Shown: positions 44,975 through 56,500, counted from the first letter of the stretch. The stretch is 64,000 nucleotides of DNA from Hemileia vastatrix (GCA_030280995.1 JASXTE010000001.1:16804606-16868605), one strand, 5' to 3'. The notes: a model not told the origin generated them from the sequence alone. Translations and numbers: made by a program.

Positions 44975-47636
44975 CACCATGGAAAATCTAAGGGTGAACT
45001 TCTAGCAACCCCCTCTCCTGAACTTTAGAGTGTCCCTTCATTACTTCAGGTTTATGAATACTTTATAAAAATAAGTAAGTTAGAGTTAAACTTTCATTTA
45101 TTCAAAGATTGGTCCAAAAATGAACCGCAATTGATCTCAAGTTATGCATAAGTTGATCAACTATAACCATAATTTTATCTTTCATTGAGCACACATTGAG
45201 AACATATTGATCCAACATAAGCTTTTAAATATCCAATATGATTATTAATTTAGAGGATGAAAATTATTCCTTAACATACCTAAGAATTACTTTGCATCCA
45301 AAAGATAAACCATAAAATTATGAAAGTAAATTTCATTTACAATAATGATATCCTTTACTACATAATTGCAACAATAGATAAATTTAGCAAATTTTTTGAT
45401 CACAAATATTAATAACTATAGGGATTGAAATAACTAATGCCATTCCTATTTTCAAATTTTAAAAAGAATATATTCACTTCTCACTTCAAAACTATTAAGT
45501 CTTTGTGAAACTAAATTTTGTATAATTTTTTTTATTTTACCTAAAATATAAGACCTACAGGCTATTGAAAATAAAATATCCAGTTACTCAATTAAAAAAT
45601 ATTTATATTTAAATAAAAACAAAAATAGTCCTTAGAGTGTATAACTTGAAAGGTTGTTATGGAAATTAATGAAGAAATGCTTTTTGGTAAAAGTGCCCAG
45701 CACAAGTTTGGCCAAACTTGTGCTCGAAACTTTTACCAAAAAATATTTTGATGCCATCAATTATCTTCATTATATGGGCTATTTTTTTGTGTTTTCCTTG
45801 CAATTTTTAGCCACTGGTCTTGTCCAAAGTGTCCAGCACAAGTTTGGCCAAACATGTTCTGGACAATTTTATGAGGAAAACCTCATTTCTCTTAAATAAA
45901 AATTCACCTTACAAACTTCATATTGGAAAAGTGTCCAGCACAAGTTCCGCCAAACTTGTGCTGGAAACTTTTGAAAAAACCAGTGACTAAAAATTGGAAG
46001 GAAAACCAAACAAAAAATAGGCCATATAATAACCATAATTGATGGAATCAAATTTTTTTTTGGTAAGAGTGTCCAGCACAAGTTCAGCCGAACTTGTGCT
46101 GGACACTTTTGCTATGTGAAGTTGGTTAGGTGCATGTTTTTTTAAGAGAAGTGAGGTGTTCCTCATAAAATTGTCCAGACCAAGTTCAGGAAAACTTGTG
46201 CTGGACACTTTTTCCAAAAAAAAATTTGATGAAATCAAATATCTTCATGTTCTAGCCTATTTTTCTTTAATTTACTTGAAGTAATAAGTTACTGTACAAG
46301 ACCAAAGTGTCCAGCACAAGTTTGGCTGAACTTGTGCAGGAAACTTTTGCTATATGAAGTTGGTTAGGTGCATGTTTTTTTAAGAGAAGTGAGGTGTTCT
46401 TCATAAAAGTGTCCAGCACAAGTTTGGCCAAACTTGTGCTGGAAAATTTTTCCAAAAAACAATTTGATGACATCAAATATCTTCATTGTGAAAGAAGACA
46501 GATTTAAGATATAGATCCAATTTCTCCAAGTAGTTGTCCAATTTGGAAGCTCTGTTTGTTAGAAAAATCACCAATAGGTGTTGCTTTTTCTTCTTTGAAT
46601 AATTTAAAAACATGAACTAAAGATCTTTCTCATTGCATAATAACTGAAGTGGATGCTTCATTAAATACTGATCTTTCTCTTTGAAAAATAGGTTTAAAAT
46701 TTAAAGAGAAATTTTCAATGCATCTTAAATTTGACACTGTAATTAAATGAATTTTATGGTGATGGTGGTAGTTTAAAGAAAGGGAGGATGAGAGCAAAGT
46801 TTTGAAAGAGATGAAACTAGAGAATATATATAATATTAGATGAATATTCACAATTGAATTTTTCATGTATGTTAATAATTAATGTTGACTCACATTTTAA
46901 TAATAACTAAATACATATAGTTAACTGAATGAAGTGCATTATTTTAGAGCCTAAGTTTTGTGCCAATTCAATAAAATTATTTTCTTCAATAGTGTAAATT
47001 TAAAAAAAATACATTACTATTTTTTCTCCTTATATAATATATATATATATTTTCTTCTACATTAAATTTTTTGAACATTGTCTTATATTTTTTTATTCCA
47101 AGGAACAATGAGAAATTTTTACTTATAAGGGCTCAATATCAAATTTTGTCTAGAAAATTTAAAATTATGTGCAAATATTTTTAAAGAGTTATATTTTTAT
47201 TAATAAAATTTTTAAAAAGGACTTAAATAGTATGCTTTTATATATATTTTGCAGAAATAAAAATGATAATTGAAATAATATTTCAGACCTAGTATACTAT
47301 GTGTCATTTAAGATATTTCTACTAATATCAAACCTGACCTCCCAACATTCAATGGATCTAGATATAAAATTGAATATTATGGTATTTTAAGTGTTGTGGC
47401 TCAAAAATTGCTCAAATTTGGTCTAACTGATGCTCAACTTGAATCCAAAGCTCTGCTCAAAAAGTGATAAATTGAGTCTCACTTTAGGGCCAACTTTTTT
47501 CTCAAACTTTTTTCATATATTTTAAAAAAAGTTTTCTAACACTTTCATGACATTTCCCCAATGTTTTCCCAACCTCTTCCTGAAAGTTTCAAAGAGAGGT
47601 AACTTCTAGCAGTTCACCCCCTGATTTCCCATGGTG
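44975..47636. mobile_element. CACTA-like DNA transposon without a recognised transposase
   Basis: Ends CACCATGGAAAATCTAAGGG and, in reverse complement, CACCATGGGAAATCAGGGGG. Both continue GTGAACTKCTAG and are flanked by AAT (44972-44974 and 47637-47639). The insertion splits a TET-like relic whose two halves are recognisable on either side. Inside are seven long palindromes (45681-46455) and AT-rich DNA with no recognisable transposase, so it is probably non-autonomous. CAC ends plus a 3-bp target duplication fit CACTA (En/Spm-like) elements. Confidence 0.8.
45681..46455. repeat. Array of seven long palindromes, alternating 136/102 bp spacing
   Basis: Palindrome centres lie at about 45711, 45847, 45949, 46087, 46189, 46325 and 46427. 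Each pairs GTGTCCAGCACAAGTTYGG with its reverse complement CCRAACTTGTGCTGGACAC; the first extends to ~60 bp including TTTTTGGTAAAAGT arms. Centre-to-centre distances are 136, 102, 138, 102, 138 or 136, and 102 bp, so the true unit is ~238 bp with two palindromes. The intervening DNA is also partly repeated (GAAGTTGGTTAGGTGCATG). Frames across it merely translate the repeats. Confidence 0.92.
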
Positions 47637-47885
47637 AATGTTGTCAAACTAAAGCCATCTGATATAAAGTTGAAACTAGATCCAACAATTTTTTGAGGAC
47701 ATCATCTTGAACTCCATTGAATGAATGAACATATAAAATGAGCTGAGTTTTATATCCATTACCAAAAACTGCAAAAATAATATCCTTTTCAACATTAGTT
47801 AAGTACTTGAGAATTTTCAGGTAAAGATTTTGGATAATTTTTCTTCTTACAAATCATAGTTTTGTAAAAATTCAAATTTTATAAG

Positions 47886-48500
47886 TGTCCGAATGTCAAG
47901 CGCCACATGACACTCGAGGCAAAAACAGCTCATTAAATCAATAATACAGAGGTCTAAATCCATACTCAAAGCGCAGAAAGCAATTCTACATAGCAACTGC
48001 AACTTTCCTTTGTGTACTCACTATTCAACCGCTCTAGTCTAAACTCTAAATCTAAATTAGTCAATCTCTCAATAGTGCGTGTTAATCTTTTCCTCAATAA
48101 GCGACGCACAGCGCAATAGTCAATGTAATATTCCACTAAAAGGTTTATTAAGTATCTGTGGATTATTAAAAGGGGTAGTGAGCATGGATGGAATGGTTAG
48201 TGGAGGATTAAAGGGTTGACGGATGTTAGTGAGGAGGGTCCAGGTGTAACAGGTGTATTTTTTAATGGTCTGTGGTGTGCGGAATGATGGATGGGTATGA
48301 GGTCAATGCGAGGAGGAGTAAAGGATATAAAAGGGGTAGGATTTTGGTTCGGCATTCTTTACAATTAAATTATAAAATGTATATATAGTAAATAGTGGTA
48401 AAGCTTTAGGTTAAATCATTATTATTGTATCTTTCCTTATTTTCTCAGTAATCATTTCTAAATCATAAATCTTTGATTATTGAGTTTCCAACCCTTTGTG
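47886..48500 (+). repeat. Possible solo LTR of another retrotransposon family
   Basis: A stretch less AT-rich than its neighbours starts TGTCCGAATGTCAAGCGCC and contains a TATA-like box (GGATATAAAAGGGG, 48327-48340), followed by an AT-rich polyadenylation-like segment. It resembles the promoter layout of the element B LTR (TATAAAAGGGCC). A clear CA end and target duplication were not found, so the right border is a guess. A decayed promoter region is the alternative. Confidence 0.35.
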
Positions 48501-48521
48501 AGATCTTAAGAATATTAATAT

Positions 48522-49774
48522 TGTCAGCCAGGCTATTCCAGGAGCCCAGTAAATGATATGTTAACTTATAGGACCTGAAAGAGGGCGTAAGAATTGTATT
48601 TAATGTATGTAAATTAATATTTTATTGCATAATAAAATTATATAAGTATCTTATTACATATAAGTGTTATATTAATTTTATTGTTTATATAAATTTTTAT
48701 ACATTTAAATTAAACATAATATATTTTATATTCTACTAATAATGGCGCATTTTTATGTATTTAATAATTATAAATTTATATTTAATTAATTAAAAACATA
48801 TATTATAATTATAAGTGTAAAATTGACTTATAATATAATTAAATTGATTATTTACATTTATATATTAAATAACATCTTTCATATAGTATTAAACAATAAT
48901 TAATGGTGCTTCTTTTGACCCTTAATTGTGTCAGGAAGAAAATTAAATAAATTATAATACTTATTTTATAAAATAGTATTACAATTTCTCAAATTAAATT
49001 AATTGATTGTTTCAGTTATAATAGTATTTAATTACATAAGTGAAAACAATTAAATAATATAAATTTACGCTGAATTAAATTGATTGCATACCTTGTTGCA
49101 TCAAAACATGTTATTTGTTTCACTTAGAAATGCTGAAAACGGATTGTAATACTTGTTTTGATTTGTTTTTCCCATAGTTCTTAGATCACATGGTTGTTTA
49201 GTTACTTATTATTTTATATTAACTGATTTGGGGAATTTAGGATGGGAATTTTACATTCTTAATTGGGATACTTATTATTTTTTGTATATTTTTCTCTTAA
49301 TTACTATGTTACAAATGTCTTCTTTTATCTTCTTGTTTTACTTCATTACTCTTTTGTATATAGTCATTTGTAGTGCTTCAGAGGACCCATTGCCTATAAA
49401 AGGGCCTTGGATAATCCCCTGTAGAAGCATCACTTACTATACACTCAACAAATTAAATATACTTTTACATTACGTTTATATTCTTTTTATTAGTAATAAA
49501 ATTCTAATTAAAATTCTATATAACAATTTAAAGGTTGCTTTAAGTCTGATAGTAATCACAGTGTCTGCCGCGCATAGCCCTTACATTAGAATAATATTAT
49601 TATTTAAGAAGAACCTCACTTTTGTCACCTCTCAAGAAAAACATTGTTGATTTTCCTCAATAAATTAAATCATTTTTAAAAATCTTATTTCTTTTATTAC
49701 CCATAATCTTTTCCTCCATCTCCTCTTCTACTTCTTCCCATTTTTCTTCCTCTCTTCTAGACGACTGACCGACA
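48522..49774 (+). repeat. 5' LTR of element B
   Basis: Runs from TGTCAGCCAGGC to GACCGACA, 1,253 bp. A TATA-like CCTATAAAAGGGCC sits at 49393-49406, a plausible start region for the element's transcript. A 140-codon frame inside (49228-49650) is repeated in the other LTR, but its hydrophobic, low-complexity composition and its position argue against a gene. Confidence 0.93.
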
Positions 49775-49776
49775 AC

Positions 49777-49789
49777 TGGGGGCCTTTCC
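49777..49789 (+). other. Primer-binding site of element B
   Basis: Two bases after the LTR ends in CA the sequence reads TGGGGGCCTTTCC, matching the same site in element A (TGGGGACCTTTCC) and in element C (57911-57923). The tRNA primer is not identified. Confidence 0.75.
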
Positions 49790-50452
49790 TAAATGACGAC
49801 AATGATCGAGCCTGGCGACAAATGACAAACGCACGGACCACCTAGCAAAAAAGAAACTTTTGCCGCAACTGTGTTTCTAACTTGGGTTCGATATATTAGG
49901 TTTATATTATATTAATTCATATATTATTTTGAAGTGATTTTTCAATCACTATAGTAAGTTCACCTTTGCACCTCTCACTCATATTACTATATTTTTACTG
50001 CAATAACAGTGATTGTGGCTTAATTGCTGATTCACTGAGTGTAAGTGTTCATTTATTATAATTTTTTTTTACCTAGTTGACTATTATAGAGTGTTTAATT
50101 CCTCTTAGTCCTAGAAGAAATTAACATTATTTTTAATAAAATTTGAATTATTAAATTAAATTTTTTCTATTATTAATTTTTGTTCATTTTGGTTGACTTA
50201 AATAGTACTTTGTACTTAGTCCCATATATTGCCATATTTAATTTTGGTAATTTAATTGGTTGAATTAACTTAATTGTTTATTCCCAATTTAACTTTGCAA
50301 TCCATTTTCTAAATTAATGTTTTATAAATATTACTTTATATTAAAATTTTTTTTTATATAATTTAATTAATAAAAAATTTTTTTTATTTGGAGCAATTAT
50401 TAACTGACTTTTATTAATTTTTTTTAAGAAGTTAATTAATCTTCCCACTATT

Positions 50453-51134
50453 ATGTCCAACAATTTGGCTGAGAAAATGGATAACATGCAAGTGGATGAA
50501 ATTGAAATTGATTATGATGCTGATACTGTGAGTGCTTCTAAAGTTGAACATAAAAAATCTTATGCTAACAAGAAAAATTCACATAATTCAGGATGTGGAA
50601 ACGACAGGAAATGTAAACAAATCAAACCCCCTTCCCCCAGCACAACAGAAGGAAGTAAAGCCTCTAGTACCTCAAGAAGGTCTTCCAAAAGGATTCAAAA
50701 TAAAAAAGCTTCCTCTGCCCCAACAAATCAGCAATCTGTCCAGTCATATCAAAGAACTGAAGACAGAAAACATGAAATACAAGGCAAAAGTAGACACCTT
50801 GTGGGATCAAGTTCAGGAACTCAGGAACCAAAATCAGGCCAAGGCCCCTCCTCAGTTGCCTCCCAATCAGCCTCAGTTTCAGGCTCAACCTTCACAGCCC
50901 CCCAGCTCCTTCACACAAAATCAAAGTACTATGGAAGTAGAGCAATGTAAATGGGATTATCTAATGAGTCACTACCAGCAGAATGTGCAACATCCTCCTC
51001 ATCATCAGCCTGGCCCATCCAGAACACCCAATTTCCATCCTCCTCCTCATCCTTACCAACCAAGCAGGAGAAAAAAGGCCCAAGCACAATCCCAAACTCA
51101 GTCTCAGGGGAAGTTTCCTCCTCTGCCATGGTAA
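50453..51134 (+). CDS. Element B ORF1 region: two overlapping frames upstream of gag
   Basis: The first frame starts MSNNLAEKMDNMQVDEIEID (50453) and runs 165 codons to a TAA at 50948. A +1 frame (50532-51134) takes over with PPAQQKEVKPLVPQEGLPKG, a coiled coil (ISNLSSHIKELKTENMKYK), a Pro/Gln-rich segment, KWDYLMSHYQQN, a basic patch and FPPLPW. Both halves look protein-like only in part: the acidic start in the first frame, the coiled coil in the second. This suggests a +1 shift joins them, or that they are two proteins. Element A shows the same +1 arrangement. The ORF1 stop overlaps the next start (ATGGTAA, 51128-51134). The function is presumably structural, Gag-associated. Confidence 0.55.
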
Positions 51135-53575
51135 GTAATTTGGTTGATAGTCACTTGGGTATGTTTTCTAATAAAACTTCTTCTTCAGGTAATATTATTG
51201 AACATGGTGAAAGAACAGTTAAACCTGTTAAAAGACAGCTTCCTGTAACTAGTAGCCCTATTGATGTAATTAGCAAATTGTCTTTTGATGAACCTTTACA
51301 TTTAACTTCTACTTCTTTAATTAATCCTTCTCTTGCAATTAAGAATGATTCTGTTCCCCCTGAATTCTATACCTTAATTGAGAAAACTTCTGAGGAAATA
51401 ATGAAAGATACCCTTGATTTTAATGTTGTGAAAGACAAAAATTTGAGAGATGTGTTAATCCATGAAAATGATAGATTAAATAATTTGCACTTACAATGTA
51501 AAGTGAGTTCTTCTGTACAGAATACAGCTTATTTTAAAATCAAAGAAACCTTGAATATTGTTCTTAGTCAACAAAAACAAATATGGAGTGACCATAGAGC
51601 TATCTCAGATAGAAATATCAATCTACATAAGACCTTGAGTGAATTGAAACCCCTTATTGAAGAAAATTATTCATTAAAAAATGAAATAAAATCTCTACAA
51701 AATGAGTTTAAAAAGCTAAAGAATGATTTCAATGCACTAAGTGCCAAACACACAGTTTCTGAGGACAGAAATGTTCTATCTCTTGCAAAAGTAAATGACC
51801 AGATGTCTGAAATTCCAAGGATAAGAAACTATGTGTCTGACCTGCAGGAAAAATTCTCAACCTTAACCATCAATAATGGAATGAATGAGAATGCTGTCAA
51901 TAAGCTGCATAAAAATAAAGGAAAAGAACCTGAGCAAAGTTCCTCCTTTCTTCCTCATATTTCAACCATTAAACAAACTGACAATGAGTCTGTAAAATCT
52001 TTTGCTACTAGCAAAAAATCTTGTGATGGTCATGCACCAGCTGTTTCTGTAAATAATGAAATTTCTGAACACCTGGCTAAACTTCAGGAATTATTAATGA
52101 TGAATAATTCAAACCAAAAAGTGGACCATCCCAGTAGTCAGAAAAATTGGCCTAAGTTAGACCAATATCCTACCTTTGATGGTGATTCTTCCTCTGATTG
52201 GCAACACTTTATCCAAAGAATTGATAATTTAAAGAGATCTTGTAAACTACCTGATGAGGAAATTGTTTCTAAGCTAATTTCTTTATTTTACAATGTAGCC
52301 TTGATGTGGTATGAATCTGTTCTTTTAGATAACAATCATTATACATGGAATGATTGGAAATCCTTGATTGAGAATCAGTTTGGTGGTTCAAAATTCAGGT
52401 TAGCTCAGCAAAGACTGTATGAGAATACTATATATGTATCCTCCTCTGTTGAAAAGCCCATTGTTTTTCTTATGAAAGTGACAAAAATCCTAAGAGAAAT
52501 TGATCCAAAGATGGATTATGATATTTGGAGAGATAAAATCTTGTATAAATTACCAAATTCTCTTAGAGATTTGATTGTGGCTAGAACTGAGCATGTAAGG
52601 GAAAATTCTTCTTTCATTAATATCTGTAATGAGGTACTACTCAACCATAGATATGAACCAAAGAATTACCTTGGTAAATCTTATAATGATCAAAATAAAA
52701 CTTCTACAAAGCTCCCAGAAAAATCTGGTAAACCCTCTGCCCCAGTTGCACCTAAAAAATATGCAACAAATACTTGTTATAAATGTAACAAACTGTGGCA
52801 GAAGGGTCATTTTTGTGACAAGAAAATTCATCTTGTTGAACAAAATGAAGACACTGATGAAGTTGAACTTGATGTCAATAATTCTTCTAGTGACTGTGAA
52901 AGTAATATCTCCTATGACAATGAATCTGTTAAAGATGTTTTAATGTTGGAACAGGATGTCCATTATTTAAATAATATATCTGAAGAATGTGTATTGGATT
53001 TATCTTCAGTAGAAAATGATGAGATAATTAAAGATATTACTAACAATTCTATACCTATATCCCCTTTGAAGGCACCTGTTATCATTAATGGTAAAAATGT
53101 TGATGTAGTTCTTGACTCTGGTGCTGGAGGAAGTGTAGTGTCTGAAAAAGCTTTAGCTTCAGTAGATAGGGATTATTTGAGTAAATTATTACCTGTGACT
53201 TCTGAAAAATGGAGAGGGTATGGTTCTACCTTAATTCCTATTGGCAAATACAAAACCTCTGTATTCTTCAAATATAATGGTGGTTTTGTCAGAGCTATTT
53301 GTGAATTTGTTGTCATGAAAAATGATAATTTAAGCAATTGGTTTATTATGGGAAATGATATTTTAACCATGTTTGGTGTGAAATTGGACCCAGCAAATAA
53401 TTGCTTTACCTTAGGAATGAATGGCAAAAGGAAATTCAAAATTTCCTCTTCTAGAAAACCTTTGGGGCATCTGTTAAAGTCTTGTAACTCACTAATCCAG
53501 TGTAAAGGCAGAACAACAACTGAAATGGATGATTTATTAAATGAAATAAATACTGCTTCTTTGGTGATCAGTTGA
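51128..53575 (+). CDS. Element B gag-protease
   Basis: The frame is open from 50951; the ATG at 51128 (MVSNLVDSHLG) is preferred because it overlaps the ORF1 stop. Domains in order: coiled-coil leader with many Asn/Leu repeats (51640-51760), capsid-type retrotransposon gag domain (LDQYPTFDGDSSSDWQHF through NSLRDLIVARTEH, ~52160-52600), a zinc knuckle of the long-spaced type CYKCNKLWQKGHFC (~52775-52816), and an aspartic protease with VLDSGAGGSVV (catalytic D at 53114-53116) and WFIMGNDILTMFGV. These make the particle shell and cleave the polyprotein. The frame ends TGA at 53573, where pol continues in the -1 frame; alignment with A suggests a one-base loss rather than a programmed shift. Confidence 0.85.
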   Translation: MVSNLVDSHLGMFSNKTSSSGNIIEHGERTVKPVKRQLPVTSSPIDVISKLSFDEPLHLTSTSLINPSLAIKNDSVPPEFYTLIEKTSEEIMKDTLDFNVVKDKNLRDVLIHENDRLNNLHLQCKVSSSVQNTAYFKIKETLNIVLSQQKQIWSDHRAISDRNINLHKTLSELKPLIEENYSLKNEIKSLQNEFKKLKNDFNALSAKHTVSEDRNVLSLAKVNDQMSEIPRIRNYVSDLQEKFSTLTINNGMNENAVNKLHKNKGKEPEQSSSFLPHISTIKQTDNESVKSFATSKKSCDGHAPAVSVNNEISEHLAKLQELLMMNNSNQKVDHPSSQKNWPKLDQYPTFDGDSSSDWQHFIQRIDNLKRSCKLPDEEIVSKLISLFYNVALMWYESVLLDNNHYTWNDWKSLIENQFGGSKFRLAQQRLYENTIYVSSSVEKPIVFLMKVTKILREIDPKMDYDIWRDKILYKLPNSLRDLIVARTEHVRENSSFINICNEVLLNHRYEPKNYLGKSYNDQNKTSTKLPEKSGKPSAPVAPKKYATNTCYKCNKLWQKGHFCDKKIHLVEQNEDTDEVELDVNNSSSDCESNISYDNESVKDVLMLEQDVHYLNNISEECVLDLSSVENDEIIKDITNNSIPISPLKAPVIINGKNVDVVLDSGAGGSVVSEKALASVDRDYLSKLLPVTSEKWRGYGSTLIPIGKYKTSVFFKYNGGFVRAICEFVVMKNDNLSNWFIMGNDILTMFGVKLDPANNCFTLGMNGKRKFKISSSRKPLGHLLKSCNSLIQCKGRTTTEMDDLLNEINTASLVIS

Positions 53576-56500
53576 CTAGTGAAAAAAAGGATTCTATTAT
53601 TGCCTCTATTACCTCTTTCCCTATGGCTTTTGCTCATGGTTCTCATGTCTTGGGAATTGTTCAGGAAGAAATGAAAATTACCTTATCCTGTAACTTGAGT
53701 GATATTCCGCCTACTCTTAAGAAAAAACCATATCCTGCTTCTCCATCAAAAAGAAAAGATATTGAAGATAATATTGCAACATTATTAAAAATGAATATCA
53801 TTGAGAAAGTAGATGTCACCCCCAAATATTGTGTCATCTCCCCAGTCTTAATTTCTTATAAAAAAGATAAGGCTAGATTATGTGGAGATTACAGAGCTTT
53901 GAACACTTATACTGTTGATGATATCTATCCTTAACCCAGAATTAATTCAATACATGCTACCTTGCAAGGTGCAAAATTTATTAGTTGTCTGGATGGTAAT
54001 AAAGGATATCATCAAGTTCCAGTTGAGAAAAATTCTCAAAACTTTTTGCTTATTGCTACTCATGTGGGAATATATAAGTATGTTAGGATGCCATTTGGCC
54101 CTAAAAATGCTCCTTCAGTTTTCCAAAAAGTCATGGATAACACTCTCCATCAAGAAATAATTGAAGGATGGCTCATGGTTTATATTGATGACATCATTGT
54201 TTTTTCTAAAACTTTTGATGAACATATGATTCACTTGAATAGAGTTTTCCAAAAAATGGATGAAATCAATATGACCTTATCCTTAAAAAGGTGTAAATTT
54301 GGTTTTCAATCTTTGAAAGTCCTTGGCCATGATGTGTCAGGCTTACAAATTTGTGTAGACCAAAACAAAGTTGCTGCCATTCAAAATGTGAAAGCACCAA
54401 CTTCTGTAAGAGAAATCCAAAGTTTTTTGGGTATGTGTGGCTATTATAGACAATATATTAAAAATTATCAGGTCATAGCCTTGCCTCTTACAAAACTGAC
54501 CAGAAAAGATGTTGCCTTTCTCTGGAATAATGACTGTCAAAAAGCTTTTGATACATTAAAAAGTTGCTTGATGACAGCCCCTATATTGGCTCTTCCAGAT
54601 TTTAACAAACCATTTGTCCTGTATACAGATGCTAGCTTTATTGGTCTGGGTGCTGCCCTTCACCAGAAACAAATTATTAATGATAAATCCTCAGAGGTTG
54701 TAATTTGTTATATTTCAAGAACCTTGAGAAATAGTGAATTGAAATATGGTGCCACTCAATTAGAGTTCTTAGCAGTTGTTTGGGCTCTTGAGAAGCTTCA
54801 TTACTATCTAGATGACCAAAAATTTGAATTGGTAACTGACTGTAGTGCTGTGAAGTCCCTCTTAAACCTGAAGACACCTAACAGACATATGTTCAGGTGG
54901 CAACTTGCTGTTCAAGAATACAGAGGACGGGTGACAATTATCCATAGGGCTTGAAATGTTCACTCCAATGTTGATATGCTCTCCATATTGCCTCTGCCAA
55001 ATAATGACTCAAATCCTGCTTATGTACCTGAGGATGATACTGTTCATATCCATGGTATATTTGTAGTGGATATGGAAGAAGAGTTATTGCAATTAATACT
55101 GGATTCATATGAGAATATTTCTGATTTAAATAAATTGGTTACTATTTTAAATGATCCTAAGAATGCTTCAATTCAAGCATTAATAAAAACTCTTCCTGCA
55201 AAGTATCAAAATGCTTTGAGTAAAGGAAAGTTTTCTATTGAAGATGGTTATATATATTATAGAAGAAAGCTTACTAATGTGATTGTAATTCCTCCTTCTA
55301 TGAAAGAAACTATCCTCAAACTTTGTCATGATGACATATTGGCTGGTCATTTTGATCTTGAGAAAACATTGGTTAGAATCAAAAACACTGCTTGGTGGTC
55401 TAATATGTCTGAAGACACAAAATTATATGTTGAATCTTGTGATTCCTGCCAAAAATCTAAAAGGTTGACAGGTAAGAGAGCAGGGTTATTACAACATATT
55501 GAAGCACCTAATGCTCCCTGGCAAATCATTAATATGGATTTTGTCACTGGTCTTCCTGTTGCAGGTAAAGAAAGCTTTAACTCTTGTTGGGTAATAGTAG
55601 ATAGATTCACAAAAATGTGCAAATTTATTCCAACCCACAAAGATGTATCCACCAAAGAATTAGCTTTCTTATGGTGGTCTTACATGTTTAATATTATTGG
55701 TTTTCCAAAAGCCATTATCTCTGATAGGGATCCTAAATTTACTTCTGAGTTTTGGACCTCTTTGATGGATATTTGTGGCTGTGAGTTAAAATTGTCTACA
55801 GCTCACCATCCTCAGACTGATGGTCTAGCTGAGAGAATGATTCAAACTCTGGAAGATATGATTAGAAGGTATTGTGCCTTTGGTTTAGAATATAAAGACA
55901 ATGACAGATTTATTCATGATTGGGTCACTCTATTGCCTGGTCTTGAATTTGCATATAATGGCACTGTTCATTCTGTCACTGAGAAAAAGCCTTTTGAGCT
56001 TTGGTTAGGTTATGTCCCACATACTCCTGCTCAGATTCTCAATAATAAATTACCTAAGTTGGAACTACACCCTGGTGTAAAATCTTTCATGCAAATGCAA
56101 CAGCTATGCAGAAAAAATGCTCAGAGCTGTATTGATAAAGCATTTGAATATGAAAAGAAAAGATGGGATAAATCCCATAAAGAATAAATATTTAACAAGG
56201 GTGATGAAGTGTTGATCTCTACTGTCCATTTCAATTTACAAGGTAACCACAAATTAAAAGATCCTTTTGTAGGACCATTTGTTGTTAAAAGAATGGTTGG
56301 TGATAATGCAGTAGAAGTTGTATTGTATTCTCCATATGATAGGAAACATCCTGTTTTTCCCATTTATTTGCTTAAGCCTTATACTTCCAACAGTGACTTA
56401 TTCCCCAAAAGAAGGGGAAGACCTAAGAAAAACCCTCAGGAAGTCACAGAAACAGCAGAAATTGATAAAATTCTCAATGATAGAATTATCACTTCTGAAA

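Larger units (their letters stand above)
44218..47815 (-). pseudogene. TET-like 2OG-Fe(II) oxygenase relic, split by a CACTA-like insertion
   Basis: The N-terminal part lies at 47815-47637 (KYLTNVEKDIIFAVFGNGYK, NSFDG-like HSFNGVQDD, VSTLYQMALV). After the insertion (44975-47636) it resumes with LLGGIMIGLESRPVF, KGKSLG (~44890), then FSSNVMITYGGFQNKIHMDKK, TGLLIPSPAQLKGHGLYF, IIDFGLGNGLVDEIWNSSQD, IHQKTQ, THFGSSLHIN and a basic tail. Here the metal-binding HxD is present as H-M-D (44571-44579) and the second histidine lies at 44383-44385, so this relic preserves the catalytic pattern best. Stops and at least one frame change are present. Confidence 0.7.

Noticed and set aside
45681..46455. 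CRISPR-like array (regularly spaced palindromic repeats)
   Set aside because: Eukaryotic context, spacing of 102-138 bp, linkers that are themselves repeated, and location inside a DNA transposon with target duplication rule it out.
45654..46476. Several frames with repeated KVSSTS..LVLDTF peptides on both strands
   Set aside because: They are translations of the palindromes, read similarly on both strands because of the symmetry; not protein-coding repeats.
49228..49650. 140-codon frame repeated identically at 57362-57784
   Set aside because: It lies wholly inside the LTR, is repeated because LTRs are repeated, and has a hydrophobic AT-rich composition with no domain. LTR sequence with chance open frame is the simpler reading.
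53545..53575. Programmed -1 frameshift between protease and pol in B and C
   Set aside because: No X-XXY-YYZ heptamer is present in the 30-base overlap, and alignment with element A is restored by a single lost base. A mutation is more likely, though not proven.
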